A DNA stretch of 39,868 nt from JAFNAG01 sp963824985 (GCA_963824985.1 CAWGRQ010000016.1:1-39868), one strand, 5' to 3'. Numbered from the stretch's first letter, positions 1 to 8,131 are shown. The notes: generated from the letters alone by a model not told the origin. Program-made: numbers and translations.

Positions 1-61
1 GTTTGTAAATCCTTTCCATCACGGTTTCAACGCCCGGGCCATTTCATCCCGGAGCAGTCCC

Positions 62-199
62 TCACGCGCCTCGTGGCGCACCCGGTGACGCATGAAAATC
101 TTTTGACTTTGCGACTTTGCGTCTTGGCGTCCTTGCGTTGATTTTTTTTAACGCAATGACGCAAGGGCGCGAGGGCGCGAAGAGCTATTTTCGAAGCAG
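62..199 (+). repeat. GC-rich dispersed repeat, variant A-prime, copy 1
   Basis: A stretch made of short CTTTGCG / CTTGCGTC units followed, after a T-run, by their complement (ACGCAATGACGCAAGG type), so it can fold on itself. It begins with a small palindrome-like head (GCGCACCCGGTGACGCATGA) and ends at TATTTTCGAAGCAG. Nearly the same ~140 bases recur in opposite orientation at 6549-6692, and the head alone recurs at 6957-6995. It lies directly upstream of the M24 peptidase gene and makes spurious ORFs in several frames. Confidence 0.85.
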
Positions 200-278
200 T
201 GTGGCGCCGTGAACCGGCGGGCTTTCCTTTTCCCTGCCGGCTTGATAGACTCGGCCCCATTCCCGCAAGGAGGCGCCC

Positions 279-1673
279 ATGATTTTCCGCTTGAGGTTGA
301 AATATCCGTTCGCGGTCCTGGTAGTTCTGGCCGTCTCGTCGGCGCCGGCGCTGGCCGCTGCGGCCCGGCTCTTCGACAAGGCCGAATACGCGTCCCGGCG
401 GCAGAAGCTCATGGAGAAGATCCCGGACGGCGTCGCCATCATCTTCGGCGCCCGGCCGATCGCGAGTTATTATCGCTATTCCCAGAGCAACGACTTCATG
501 TACCTGACGGGCGTCGCACTCCCCGATGCCGCCCTGATCATCGACGGGCAGGCCAGGTCGAGCACCCTCTTTTTCACCTCGACCGAGGCCGCGGCCCGGG
601 CCGAGGGCATCAGCGCCGATCTGGTCAAGGACGCGCGCGCCTTCACGGGAATCGAGAGGGTGGCGCCGATCGAGAGCCTGTCCTCGATGTTGAGCGGCAT
701 CGCCCGGAGGACCAGGATTCTCTACACGCCGTTCCGCCCCGAAGAACTCTATCGCGAGGCCAGCCTGGAAAAGCTCTCCAATCTGCAGCAGCACATGACT
801 CTCAATCTCTGGGACGGCCGTCTGATGCAGGAACTGCAGTTCGTCAGGATCCTCAAGGAGCGGTTCCCGGATGTCGAGGTCCGCGACCTTTCGGCGCACA
901 TCTGGGAACTGAGGACGATCAAGTCTCCGGCCGAAATCGAGTTCCTCCGCCGGGCGGCCCGGATCGGCGTCAAGGCCCACACCGCCATCATCCAGGCGAC
1001 GCGGACCGGCATGTTCGAATACGAGCTCTCGGCCGTCTTCAACTATGTGTGCGAGAAGGAGGGCGCTCAGGAGAGCGCTTATGGGGTCATCATTTCTTCG
1101 GGCGAGAATCACCCCTTCGTCCACTATGCGCTCCACGACCGCCAGCTTAAGGACGGCGATTTCCTCGTCGTGGACGCGGGTCCCGACCTGGATTACTACG
1201 ACATCGACATCACGACCTCCTTTCCCGCCAACGGCACTTTCACGCCCCGGCAGAAGGAAGTCTACGAGGCCAGCCTGGCGGTGCACGAGGCCAATCTCAA
1301 GGTCTATCGGCCGGGCCTGACCGCTGAGCAGTGCCGCAGGGAAGTCGAGGACATCCTCAAGTCCAGGGGATTCGACCTGAACAGGGATTACTTCAAGAGG
1401 ATGCGCGGCGGTTTCGGCCACTACGTCGGGATGGCCACGCACGATGTCGGAGGCAGCCCTCAGGTGCTGAAGCCGGGGATGGTGTTCGCCAATGAGCCCT
1501 ACATGTTCTGGCCCGGGGAGGACCTTGGCGTCCGTGTTGAAGATACCGTGCTGATCACCGAGACCGGCTGTGAGATTCTGACGGCCGGCATCCCCCGGAC
1601 GGTTCAGGAAATCGAAGCCGCCATGACCAGGGACGGCATCCCGCAGGTCCTGAAAAAGGGCAAGATCTACTGA
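279..1673 (+). CDS. Secreted M24 aminopeptidase P-like metallopeptidase
   Basis: Predicted to release an N-terminal residue from peptides with proline in second position (Xaa-Pro aminopeptidase type), acting outside the cytoplasm. The 464-residue protein starts with a signal peptide (hydrophobic residues about 9-27, ending ALAAAA), then an aminopeptidase P N-terminal domain (about 35-200) and the pita-bread catalytic domain (about 220-450). The five metal ligands are visible: D299 and D310 (spacing 11, as in E. coli PepP), H381 in GHYVG, E406 in ANEPY and E421 in RVEDTV. The start is fixed by an AAGGAGG ribosome site at about 266-272. The gene stands alone, with repeat A-prime upstream and a decayed permease downstream. 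The full motif set suggests an active enzyme; true Xaa-Pro versus dipeptide (prolidase) specificity cannot be told. Confidence 0.93.
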   Translation: MIFRLRLKYPFAVLVVLAVSSAPALAAAARLFDKAEYASRRQKLMEKIPDGVAIIFGARPIASYYRYSQSNDFMYLTGVALPDAALIIDGQARSSTLFFTSTEAAARAEGISADLVKDARAFTGIERVAPIESLSSMLSGIARRTRILYTPFRPEELYREASLEKLSNLQQHMTLNLWDGRLMQELQFVRILKERFPDVEVRDLSAHIWELRTIKSPAEIEFLRRAARIGVKAHTAIIQATRTGMFEYELSAVFNYVCEKEGAQESAYGVIISSGENHPFVHYALHDRQLKDGDFLVVDAGPDLDYYDIDITTSFPANGTFTPRQKEVYEASLAVHEANLKVYRPGLTAEQCRREVEDILKSRGFDLNRDYFKRMRGGFGHYVGMATHDVGGSPQVLKPGMVFANEPYMFWPGEDLGVRVEDTVLITETGCEILTAGIPRTVQEIEAAMTRDGIPQVLKKGKIY

Positions 1674-1689
1674 AAACGGACCCGGTTAT

Positions 1690-2240
1690 TGTGTCCTTCA
1701 ACAGCGCCCTGAGGAAACTCCTGCTTCACAGGCCTTGGGGCGTCAATAGGCCTGGTTTTCGCCGCCAATTTCAGCGCGGCCCTCGTTCGCCAGGTTTCGT
1801 CCGTGACGAGCCCGGTTTTTCTCGACCTCTCGCTCGACTGGCGGGTGCTGGGCTTCACGGTCGCAATCACCATCGGCACGGCACTGCTGTTCGGCTCTAT
1901 GCCCGCCTGGCGCGCCGCGCAGGCGCAGCCTCAGGCGGCGCTCCGGGAAGGCGGGCGCAGCCAGGCAGGCGGCAGGCGATCGGGAATGAACCAGATCTTG
2001 ATTGTGGCTCAGGTAGCTCTGTCGCTGATTCTCGTCGTGGCCGCCGGCCCGTTTGTGCGTACGTTCGCCACGATGGCCGCGATGCACCTCGGTTTCGACC
2101 GTGACCGTACCATGATCCTGAGTCTCGATGCCGAGGACGCCAAGGTGCCTCCGGCCGCCCGGCCGGCGCTGTACGAGCGTGTGCGGCAGGCCGTAGCGGC
2201 AGTCCCGGCGGAAATAGATCGACAGCCCCGGCGGGGCGCC
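1690..2240 (+). pseudogene. Remnant of ADOP-family MacB/FtsX-like ABC permease
   Basis: The frame read from about 1713 gives GLGASIGLVFAANFSAALVRQ, then VFLDLSLDWRVLGFTVAITI, LLFGSMPAWRAA, a GRRSGMNQILIVAQVALSLIL segment and ALYERVRQAVAAVPAE. This is the internal boundary between the two FtsX-like permease halves of acidobacterial duplicated orphan permeases, normally about 800 residues. Here only about 180 residues remain: the start is missing and a frame change near 1713 separates a short preceding piece (LRKLL in the next frame). After about 2240 the frame no longer resembles a permease. The two predicted membrane segments are retained, but the gene cannot make a working permease. Confidence 0.75.
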
Positions 2241-2414
2241 CGAGCCCGGATCGTGCATTCCATGGTAGTGCCGGCCAATGATATTCTGGGGGTAATCGGC
2301 AACGGCGTCCTCGCGTTTTATGATATGAAGACCACACTTTTTTGCGGCGCGGTTCACGCTCCCGATCTGAAAACCGGCGCCCTGGTATTCCGCCAGGAGG
2401 AACTGCTGGAGGAG

Positions 2415-2978
2415 CCCCGCAGGTCGGCGAACCGGATCAGCAGGTCCTCGGACGGGTTATGGATAAGCTCGCGGGGGTGCGTATTGACTTTGATGGCCCG
2501 GAGGGCGGGCACGTGGGACGCGCGCCAGGCGTCGAACACGGCCGCCACCCGCTCGCCGAAGGCCCTGAACTCAGCGTAGCCGAGAATGGTCTCCTTGAGC
2601 CGGTTCGACGGCACGCGCGGCTCCAGGCAGCCCTTACGTCCGTTGCCCTGAAAGAGCGCACGGCGCAGGGTTGGGAAAACCTGCCAGCAGGACTGAAGCG
2701 GGTCGATGTCGCGGACCGGGATGCCGCCGTTCATGTGCGCATTGAGGTCGTGCAGGTCCTCCGGCTCGCTCGAGTCGATGTAGCGCGGGATGTTGAGATT
2801 GAAGTCGTTGGCCGGGCTCGCGATCTCGGCTGCCGGCACCATGCGCGAGTAGCGCGGCAGCTCGATTTGGCGCTTGAACACATCCACGATCTTGTGGATG
2901 TCCTGCGCGCGCAGACGGTTTTTGCTGCTGTCCTTTAGAAAGCCCCTGCTGGCGTCGACCATGAATATGCCGGTGCGG
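2415..2978 (-). pseudogene. hsdM: Remnant of type I restriction-modification methylase HsdM
   Basis: The minus strand encodes GIFMVDASRGFLKDSSKNRL, RAQDIHKIVDVFKRQIELPR, RYSRMVPAAEIASPANDFNL and NIPRYIDSSEPEDLHDLNAH, a block typical of the region after the catalytic NPPF motif in type I N6-adenine methylases. It continues to LIRFADL and then loses similarity. The N-terminal half with the SAM-binding and NPPF motifs is absent, as are HsdS and HsdR. The 5' edge (about 2978) is cut exactly where a family A repeat fragment begins. This is a decayed relic of a defence locus, not a gene. Recognition of the family is confident, the exact ends are approximate. Confidence 0.8.
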
Positions 2979-3040
2979 GCGTGGGCGCAGCGCTTCGCGC
3001 TGGCGCATCCTTGCATCTTTACGTTCTGCCGTTCAGCCTT
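2979..3040. repeat. Fragment of dispersed repeat family A
   Basis: This stretch carries GCGCAGCGCTTCGCGCTGGC followed by a CATCCTTGCATCTTTACG-type unit and CTGCCGTTCAGCC, matching the inner and right part of the family A element at 34976-35115. It sits exactly between the broken 5' edge of the hsdM remnant and the 3' end of the DNA alkylation repeat gene, whose stop codon falls within it. Confidence 0.8.
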
Positions 3041-3698
3041 GCCGGCTCACCATGGCGTTGATCCAGATCGGGGCGAAGGGTGACGTGCAACCCTTCGACA
3101 CGGGATAGTCCCGATAGATCCCCAACCTCTCGCCAATGGCGATGGCCCGCTTGCGAAGTTTGGGGACGTGGATCCCGATGGTCGCCAACGTGTTGTTCAT
3201 CGTCCATTGCACTTCGGGCTCGGCGTCGGCCATTTCCGACTCGATGCGATCCAGCAGCGCCGGCAGATCGAGCCCGTCCGGATTCTTCGCCACCCGCTCG
3301 GCGGTGAGGTGCCAGCCGGCCCGGGCCGCCCAGCGGTCGTCCGCGGCCATCCAGTCCTTCCGAAGCGCCTCCTTGTCGGGGTGCTTCGCGACGACATAGG
3401 AGTTGAGCCAGTCCGCCACGCGCACAAAGCTGATGGACCGCACTATCCGATCCGTCGCCTCGGCCGACAGCTTCTGCGGCTCGATCAGGAGCGTGGCCAG
3501 GAACTGGGCGTCCACGTTGCCGGTATCCCAGAGCGACAGGGCCAACGCATGGTCCGTCCGGATCTTTTTCGCCAGCACCCGGATGTCGCCGAGACTGACG
3601 CCGAACTGATGGTCGCCGGCACCGCTTTTGGCATTCTGCGCCCGCACCTTCGCATTGCCGAGCGCTTTGAGCTGCTTGAGAGTTTCATTGAGCGTCAT
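3033..3698 (-). CDS. DNA alkylation repeat protein (AlkD-like)
   Basis: Predicted HEAT-like repeat protein of the AlkC/AlkD superfamily, whose studied members excise N3- and N7-alkylated bases without base flipping. The 221 residues are a complete-length match. They begin MTLNETLKQLKALGN and show the family's DHQFGVSLGDIRVLAKK segment, a row of amphipathic helices, and RKDWMAADDRWAARAGWHL, with the W/D/R-rich surface typical of the DNA-binding groove. The C-terminus ends AMVSRQG at a stop lying in a family A repeat, so the last few residues may be replaced. The ribosome site is weak (GGAGTATT). Together with tag at 14404-14988 this gives two alkylation-repair candidates in the window. Confidence 0.85.
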   Translation of the reverse strand: MTLNETLKQLKALGNAKVRAQNAKSGAGDHQFGVSLGDIRVLAKKIRTDHALALSLWDTGNVDAQFLATLLIEPQKLSAEATDRIVRSISFVRVADWLNSYVVAKHPDKEALRKDWMAADDRWAARAGWHLTAERVAKNPDGLDLPALLDRIESEMADAEPEVQWTMNNTLATIGIHVPKLRKRAIAIGERLGIYRDYPVSKGCTSPFAPIWINAMVSRQG

Positions 3699-3795
3699 GG
3701 TCGTAATACTCCAGAATCGGATGGGGGTCGCACCGGGACAAGCCCTGATCCTACAATTATCGGAGACAGATTAGCCAGGCGCGGCGGCTGATTGG

Positions 3796-4416
3796 TCACT
3801 TCCGGGCAGCCTTGAGAATCCTGATCGGTGGATCGAGCGATTCGGTGCCGTACGGGCCGCGCCGGCCGGCCGGCAACGTGGGCGCAGCCTGAATCTTGCT
3901 GACGACGTCCATGCCTTCAACGACGCGGCCGAAAACGGCAAAGCCCTGACCATCCGCGTTCCGCCTCCCGCCGAAATCCATTTCGGGCTGATCGCCGATC
4001 GTAATCGAGAACGAGCCCCTGGCGGTATCCGGCCCGCTGCGCGCCATCGAAAGAACGCCGTTCCCATGCTTCAGGCCGGTCACGCTCGTGCGTTCAAGCG
4101 GGATCGGCGGAAACTGCTCGCGGTTGCGCTCCGGATTGATCTGGAACTGAATGACCTGGATCTCGATGTCGTGACGCGTCGTGTTGTTCGGCCGCACGGC
4201 GCGGTTGATGATCCCGCCGTCATAAAACTTCCCGTCCACATATTTCAGGAAGTTTTCTCCGGTGACCGGCGCGTGCACGACGTCCACTTCCATCGTGATC
4301 CTCCCGAGCTCGGTCTCGAAGACCACAAGCACGGGCTTTGCAGGCGCCGGAGTCTGGGCTCCGAATGCGCCGGCGAACCATATCGCCGCGAAGGAAAGTA
4401 TTCCAAAACCTCCCAT
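3796..4416 (-). CDS. Secreted cyclophilin-type peptidyl-prolyl isomerase
   Basis: Predicted to catalyse cis-trans isomerisation of Xaa-Pro bonds in exported proteins. The 206 residues open with an export signal (about residues 3-20, ending AFGAQ), followed by a single cyclophilin domain: VFETELGRITMEV, VTGENFLKYVDGKFYDGG, a MARSGPDTARGSFSITIGD segment (the family's M-A-x-x-G-P-x-S-x-x-S-Q-F motif, variant) and GFAVFGRVVEGMDVVSKI. The start has a good ribosome site (GGAGGG, 6 bases before ATG). The insertion with HDIEIQVIQFQINPERNREQ is characteristic of this subfamily. A partial second copy lies at 5916-6158. Confidence 0.92.
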   Translation of the reverse strand: MGGFGILSFAAIWFAGAFGAQTPAPAKPVLVVFETELGRITMEVDVVHAPVTGENFLKYVDGKFYDGGIINRAVRPNNTTRHDIEIQVIQFQINPERNREQFPPIPLERTSVTGLKHGNGVLSMARSGPDTARGSFSITIGDQPEMDFGGRRNADGQGFAVFGRVVEGMDVVSKIQAAPTLPAGRRGPYGTESLDPPIRILKAARK

Positions 4417-4613
4417 GATTTACCCTCCGGGAAAATTCCGACCGGATTCAGAATTCCCTGCGGATCCGGGCGGACGGGGGATTCCTGCGCCGGGAGCCGC
4501 CGGGGCCTTTCCGGCCGGCAGCTCCGGGTACGGCATGGCATCAGGCCGTTGACTCCCGATCCGCCGCGGGGTTGATTATAACCCGAGATATCGGCCGGGA
4601 AGCGCGATGTTCG

Positions 4614-5027
4614 TCATTCCGGCTTGGGCCCATGCCAATGGTGCGGAATCGGCTGCAGCATGCTCCCGCGGTTCCCCTCGGTGTCGGTGAAGGCGACATA
4701 TTGCCCCACGCCGGGGATCTCCATCGGCTCGCCGAGCACTTTGCCCCCCGCGGCAGTCACCTTCTTCATGGCTTCCCGGACATCGTCCACCGCGATGACG
4801 AAGGAAGGATGCTGCGCCGGCCAGTCCGGCTTTCTGGGGTAAAAACCGCCGTTGATCGCGCCCGGTTTTTTGGGGCCGTGTTCGTCGGTCTCGGCCGTTG
4901 TCGCCAGGACGTAGTCGCCCATCCCCTAGCCAAGCATGCGGGTCTGCCAGCCGAAGGCCGAACCATAGAAACGAGCCACGCGTTTCGGATCGTCGTACGG
5001 CATCTCAAAGTGAACCACGGGATTCAT
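4614..5027 (-). pseudogene. VOC (glyoxalase/bleomycin-like) protein with in-frame TAG
   Basis: From ATG at 5027 the frame gives MNPVVHFEMPYDDPKRVARF, YGSAFGWQTRMLG, a TAG stop (bases 4926-4928, codon 34), then GMGDYVLATTAETDEHGPKK and the rest of a VOC-fold protein ending at 4614 (QPIPHHWHGPKPE). Both halves are in one frame and the length (about 137 codons) is right for the family. Homologues usually carry Glu or a similar residue at this spot, so a single base change explains the stop. The downstream ATG at codon 36 would make a protein lacking the first beta strand and its metal-ligand position. Either a young pseudogene, a base error, or readthrough. Substrate unknown. Confidence 0.85.
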
Positions 5028-5137
5028 CGTCGTCCCTCACTGCCGCCGGAAAGATCATCCCTCCCGCGGGCAGTCCGCCTCCTTGCCGGCGGCTCGCTCC
5101 AAGCCATCAGCCTTGCGGACACGGTGCGAAGTGGCGG

Positions 5138-5548
5138 TTATGCCGCCGTGTCTTTCCCCCAGCACAGGACAATGAGCATGCCCACGACACTCATCATCAG
5201 GGTGTAAACAACCACGTCGACCACCAACACCGTAAAGTTATTGTACATTTTCATCATGGACCAGAAACCCAGGTCCAGGCTCGAAGCCAGCAGAACTCCA
5301 AAGACGGCTCCGATCCCCAATCCATCCGCAATCGCTTTCGCTCCCGCCCATTTCAAAACCAAAGTCAGCAGGAGGCTGGTAAGGAAACAGGAAGCAATCA
5401 TAGCCCACCAGACCATTTCCTCCATCGGCCTTGCGGCGCATTGGTTCATGTTGGCGGTCATATAATTCATCAGCACGACACCGTAAACCAGCCAACCGAG
5501 CAGGAAGAAGATAACTCCGCCAGCAACCGTCCCTCTCAGAATCTTCAT
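5138..5548 (-). CDS. Small four-helix membrane protein, function unknown
   Basis: The 136-residue protein has four predicted membrane segments: about residues 7-30 (VAGGVIFFLLGWLVYGVVLM), 45-66, 75-95 and 106-130. A polar loop NMNQCAARPMEEMVWWA follows the first helix. Similar small proteins of this build (an opening GxxxGxFFLGWLxYG-like helix, a MVWW motif) occur in Bacteroidetes and Acidobacteria and have no known function. The ribosome site GGAGGGG precedes ATG at 5548 by 6 bases. It stands alone between the VOC pseudogene and a broken cyclophilin copy. Base composition is somewhat less GC-rich than the neighbours. Confidence 0.75.
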   Translation of the reverse strand: MKILRGTVAGGVIFFLLGWLVYGVVLMNYMTANMNQCAARPMEEMVWWAMIASCFLTSLLLTLVLKWAGAKAIADGLGIGAVFGVLLASSLDLGFWSMMKMYNNFTVLVVDVVVYTLMMSVVGMLIVLCWGKDTAA

Positions 5549-5915
5549 GTTCAGCCCCTCCAGGAATGGACAGACATTTTGCCTTTTTGGATTTGGCGCT
5601 TGGGGGAGAGGATACCATGGTATCGGGGCAAATAATCAAGCATGTTCCGGCCGTCCTGGCCAGGCGCCCGGAGGGAATTCTGCCATGGCCGACGCCCCCA
5701 AGGACCTCCCGATCGAAATGGCCGCGGCGGCATTCGCATGATTCTTGCGCCCCGATTTGGCGGAAGGTCGCAAACGCATTTCTGAGGTCAGGCGCCGGCC
5801 TTCGCGGGCACACCGTCACTCGAGCCGGTCCGCAGATCTGAAAGACCGGAGGGCGCAGGGTCGGCAGTCGGAGGATCCGGAGAAGGAAATGCAGATGAGG
5901 ACGAGACCGGTTTGC
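5549..5915. other. Intergenic stretch without recognisable gene
   Basis: No frame here resembles a known family on either strand and no ribosome site precedes the available starts. It joins the small membrane protein gene to the cyclophilin fragment and may be decayed coding sequence. Confidence 0.5.
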
Positions 5916-6158
5916 CGGGGCGCCGAAATTCATCCCGGGCTGATCGCCGATCACGATCGAGAACGAACCCCGCGCGGTGTCCGGCCCGCTGCGCGCCATG
6001 GAAAGCGCGCCGCTGACGCGACTCGGCCCGGTCACGCTCGTGAGTTCGAGCGGGATCGGCGGGAATTGCTCGTGATTGCGCTCCGGATTGATCTGGAACT
6101 GGATGACCTGGATCTCGACGTCGTGCCGCGTCGTGTTGTCCGGCCGCACCGCGCGGTT
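5916..6158 (-). pseudogene. Fragment of a second cyclophilin gene
   Basis: The minus strand reads NRAVRPDNTTRHDVEIQVIQ, FQINPERNHEQFPPIPLELT, SVTGPSRVSGALSMARSGPD and TARGSFSIVIGDQPGMNFG, nearly the same as residues about 70-150 of the intact cyclophilin at 3796-4416. About 81 codons remain in one uninterrupted frame. The N-terminal signal and the C-terminal catalytic strand are missing. Differences (for example N-to-D after VRP and KHGN to SRVS) show it is not a very recent exact duplication. Its order relative to the intact gene (same strand, 1.7 kb away) suggests a tandem paralogue that has decayed. Confidence 0.85.
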
Positions 6159-6261
6159 GCAATAAGGTATTGGCGCGTCTAAAAACCGGATCCGGGAATC
6201 CGGTTTGGATGCAGGATGCCGCGTAAGAGGCGCACAAGCCTCTGAGTTTACATCTCGAATC

Positions 6262-6630
6262 TTATCGGGAGTTGTTGGAGGACTTCCCCGCTCCATGTCT
6301 GCCTCGCTTCTTAAAATCGCGCGTAAACGCGAAACTCGAAGCGGCTGCGAGAACGGCACCTCCCGTGAACAGCAGGCTGCCCAGCGTCGTACGATAAATG
6401 CCGGCCGCCAAAACCACACCGCAGATGATGGCGCCGGCGCCAGCTCCGGTCAACCTGCCCACCTCCTCAAAACGCACATACGCGAGGACGGTCAGAACTA
6501 CCCCGAGGGTGAGGACTACCCACCCGAGGACAGACAAAATCGATATGCTGCTCCGAAAATAGCTCTTTGCGCCCTCGCGCCCTTGCGTCATTGCGTTAAA
6601 AAAGATCAACGCAAGGACGCCAAGACGCAA
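6262..6630 (-). CDS. Small membrane protein, start uncertain, repeat-fused
   Basis: Residues after about 25 form a plausible small membrane protein: ISILSVLGWVVLTLGVVLTV, then GAGAGAIICGVVLAAGIY and GSLLFTGGAVLAAASSFAF, three hydrophobic helices and a basic tail (DFKKRGRHGAGKSS). The first 25 codons, however, are translated repeat sequence from the A-prime element at 6549-6692, so the native start is lost or replaced. No ribosome site supports the ATG at 6630 or 6591. It is either a gene truncated by the repeat or one that acquired a new start. Function not recognised. Confidence 0.35.
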   Translation of the reverse strand: MRLGVLALIFFNAMTQGREGAKSYFRSSISILSVLGWVVLTLGVVLTVLAYVRFEEVGRLTGAGAGAIICGVVLAAGIYRTTLGSLLFTGGAVLAAASSFAFTRDFKKRGRHGAGKSSNNSR

Positions 6631-6692
6631 AGTCGCAAAGCCAAAAGATTTTCATGCGTCACCGGGTGCGCCATGGCGCATGAGGAGCTGCT
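6549..6692 (-). repeat. GC-rich dispersed repeat, variant A-prime, copy 2 (inverted)
   Basis: The reverse complement of this stretch matches 62-199 almost base for base, including the head with GCGCACCCGGTGACGCATGA, the T-run between the two arms and the tail before TATTTTCG. The two copies bound a 6.3-kb segment rich in gene remnants. The element runs into the frame of the small membrane protein on its left. Confidence 0.85.
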
Positions 6693-6738
6693 GCTCCGAA
6701 AATGGAGCCAATTCCGGTGCCGATCAACCGATCTGTTT

Positions 6739-6933
6739 CTGTGCCGCCCTTTCAGGGCTGGAGATCTTGGCACCTCAACCCAGGGCTTACGCCCTGGGCT
6801 GTGCTATTACGCCCTTTCAGGGCTGAGCATCTCGCCCATGGGAGAACCCCGAAGGGGCGGCGCAGCAAAGCCCAGGGCGTGAGCCCTGGGGACTGGGGAT
6901 CAACCTGGCCAGAGCCCTGAAAGGGCGGCACAG
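6739..6933. repeat. Large palindromic repeat with GCCCTTTCAGGGC units
   Basis: Perfect 21-base inverted repeat ends at 6739-6759 and 6913-6933 (core GCCGCCCTTTCAGGGCT and its complement). Inside are further palindromes: CCCAGGGCTTACGCCCTGGG and its counterpart CCCAGGGCGTGAGCCCTGGG, plus another CCCTTTCAGGG. Similar 'gccctgaaagggc ... cccagggcgtnagccctggg' units are dispersed in many environmental bacterial genomes. No protein is encoded. It lies between two copies of the A-prime head. Confidence 0.85.
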
Positions 6934-6956
6934 TGAAAGGGCGATGGGAGCTTAAT

Positions 6957-6995
6957 ATTTTCATGCGTCACCGGGTGCGCCACGGCGCATGAGGA
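6957..6995 (-). repeat. Partial A-prime repeat head
   Basis: ATTTTCATGCGTCACCGGGT followed by GCGCCACGGCGCATGAGGA repeats the head of the A-prime element (compare 6651-6690). It ends at the point where the reading frame of the truncated M20 peptidase stops. Confidence 0.75.
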
Positions 6996-7000
6996 TCTGT

Positions 7001-8131
7001 TCAATGAATCCTCCTTACCTCCATCGTTGCCACAGAGATGCCCGACACACACTCGCCGTAATGGTCGATGTCGACCGTCGTCCCGGTGGCCAGAGCCGAT
7101 CCTTTCGCCATGTTGTCCAGTTCGGCCACCTTGTCATCGATTTTCCTGCCGGACTTCTGCGGACTCATGGCTCCGACCGGCGTCTGGTCGATAAGGTGGC
7201 GGATCCAGATGGTTGCGGAAGCCGTCTCGGGCACAATGTTCGGCGCCACGCCGCCATCGCTGACGATGCCGTGAAATCTGAACTGCGGCTCCGAATGTTC
7301 ACGCATCATCTCCACGGAATGGAACAGGAGCAACACCCCGTCGAGAGCGCTCCTCCCATCCCATGCGCTCTGAGCATGCGCCGACTTGCCGTGGAACGTG
7401 TACTTCATCTGCCGGATATTCCGCGGCGAGAAACCGCCCGGATAGCGGAGCGATTCACGTGCGGTGCCGTGGCTCCGGAGCATGAAATCGATCCCCGCGA
7501 AATAGCCCGATTTGGCCTGGGCGGCCTTTGCCGGCGGACCGACTTCTTCCGCAGGCGTGCCGATCACCCACACGCTGCCGGGAATCTTGTTGGCTTCCAT
7601 GACCTCCGCGAGCGCGATCGCGGCGCCGATGCCCGTCGGACCCTGCATGTTGTGCTGACAGCCATGAAACGGCGGATTGCCGCGCAGCGCGTCATACTCC
7701 ACGGCAATGCCGATCACGGGACTTTCGGACTTTCCTTTGTATTTGGCCTTGAAGGCGGTCGGAAGCCCTTTGGGGCCTGCATACCCGGAAGGAAGTCCGC
7801 CGATCACTTTCAGACGGTCGAAATTCGTTTCGAGGCCGGGCACTCCCATTTCCACTACGAAGCCGTGCTGCTTTAATTCGTCGGTGAGCGTCGCCGCAGC
7901 TTTGAATTCGAGAAAGCCGGACTCAGGATTTTTGTACATCCAGTCGCTGATCTCGATCATGCGCGCGCTCAGGGCGTCAATCGCAGTGTCGACCTGCTTA
8001 CGAACCAGGTTGATCCGGCCGGGCTCGGCCGGAATCACCTGCGGCTTCCCCTGCGCTCGGGAAGCCGGCCCTGGAACAGCGATGAGACCCAAAGCAAGCA
8101 TGAGAACTGCCTGGTTTTGCTTCCGCATCAT
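7001..8131 (-). pseudogene. M20 amidohydrolase/peptidase (AbgB-like), C-terminus missing
   Basis: The start ATG at 8131 has an AGGAGGGG ribosome site and a signal peptide follows (LMLALGLIAVPGPASRAQG). The M20 core is clear: IAVEYDALRG, HGCQHNMQGPTGIGAAIAL with metal-binding His, GTPAEEVGPPAK with the catalytic Glu pair, and the dimerisation domain with FHGKSAHAQSAWDGRSALD. Relatives such as aminobenzoyl-glutamate hydrolase subunit B-like proteins have about 470 residues. This one stops after 376, at GECVSGISVATMEVRRIH, losing about 100 residues including the last metal-binding His. The break coincides with an A-prime repeat head at 6957-6995. Probably inactive; a shorter family member is the less likely alternative. 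Confidence 0.75.

Noticed and set aside
27..1442. Long minus-strand open frame opposite the M24 gene
   Set aside because: It is the GC-rich antisense shadow of a well-supported gene, and its N-terminal and C-terminal parts include repeat sequence.
2210..2414. Minus-strand text PQNIIGRHYHGMHDPGSGAP as a gene piece
   Set aside because: It looks coding-like over about 30 residues but I do not recognise a family and the frame is short and bounded by remnants of other genes.
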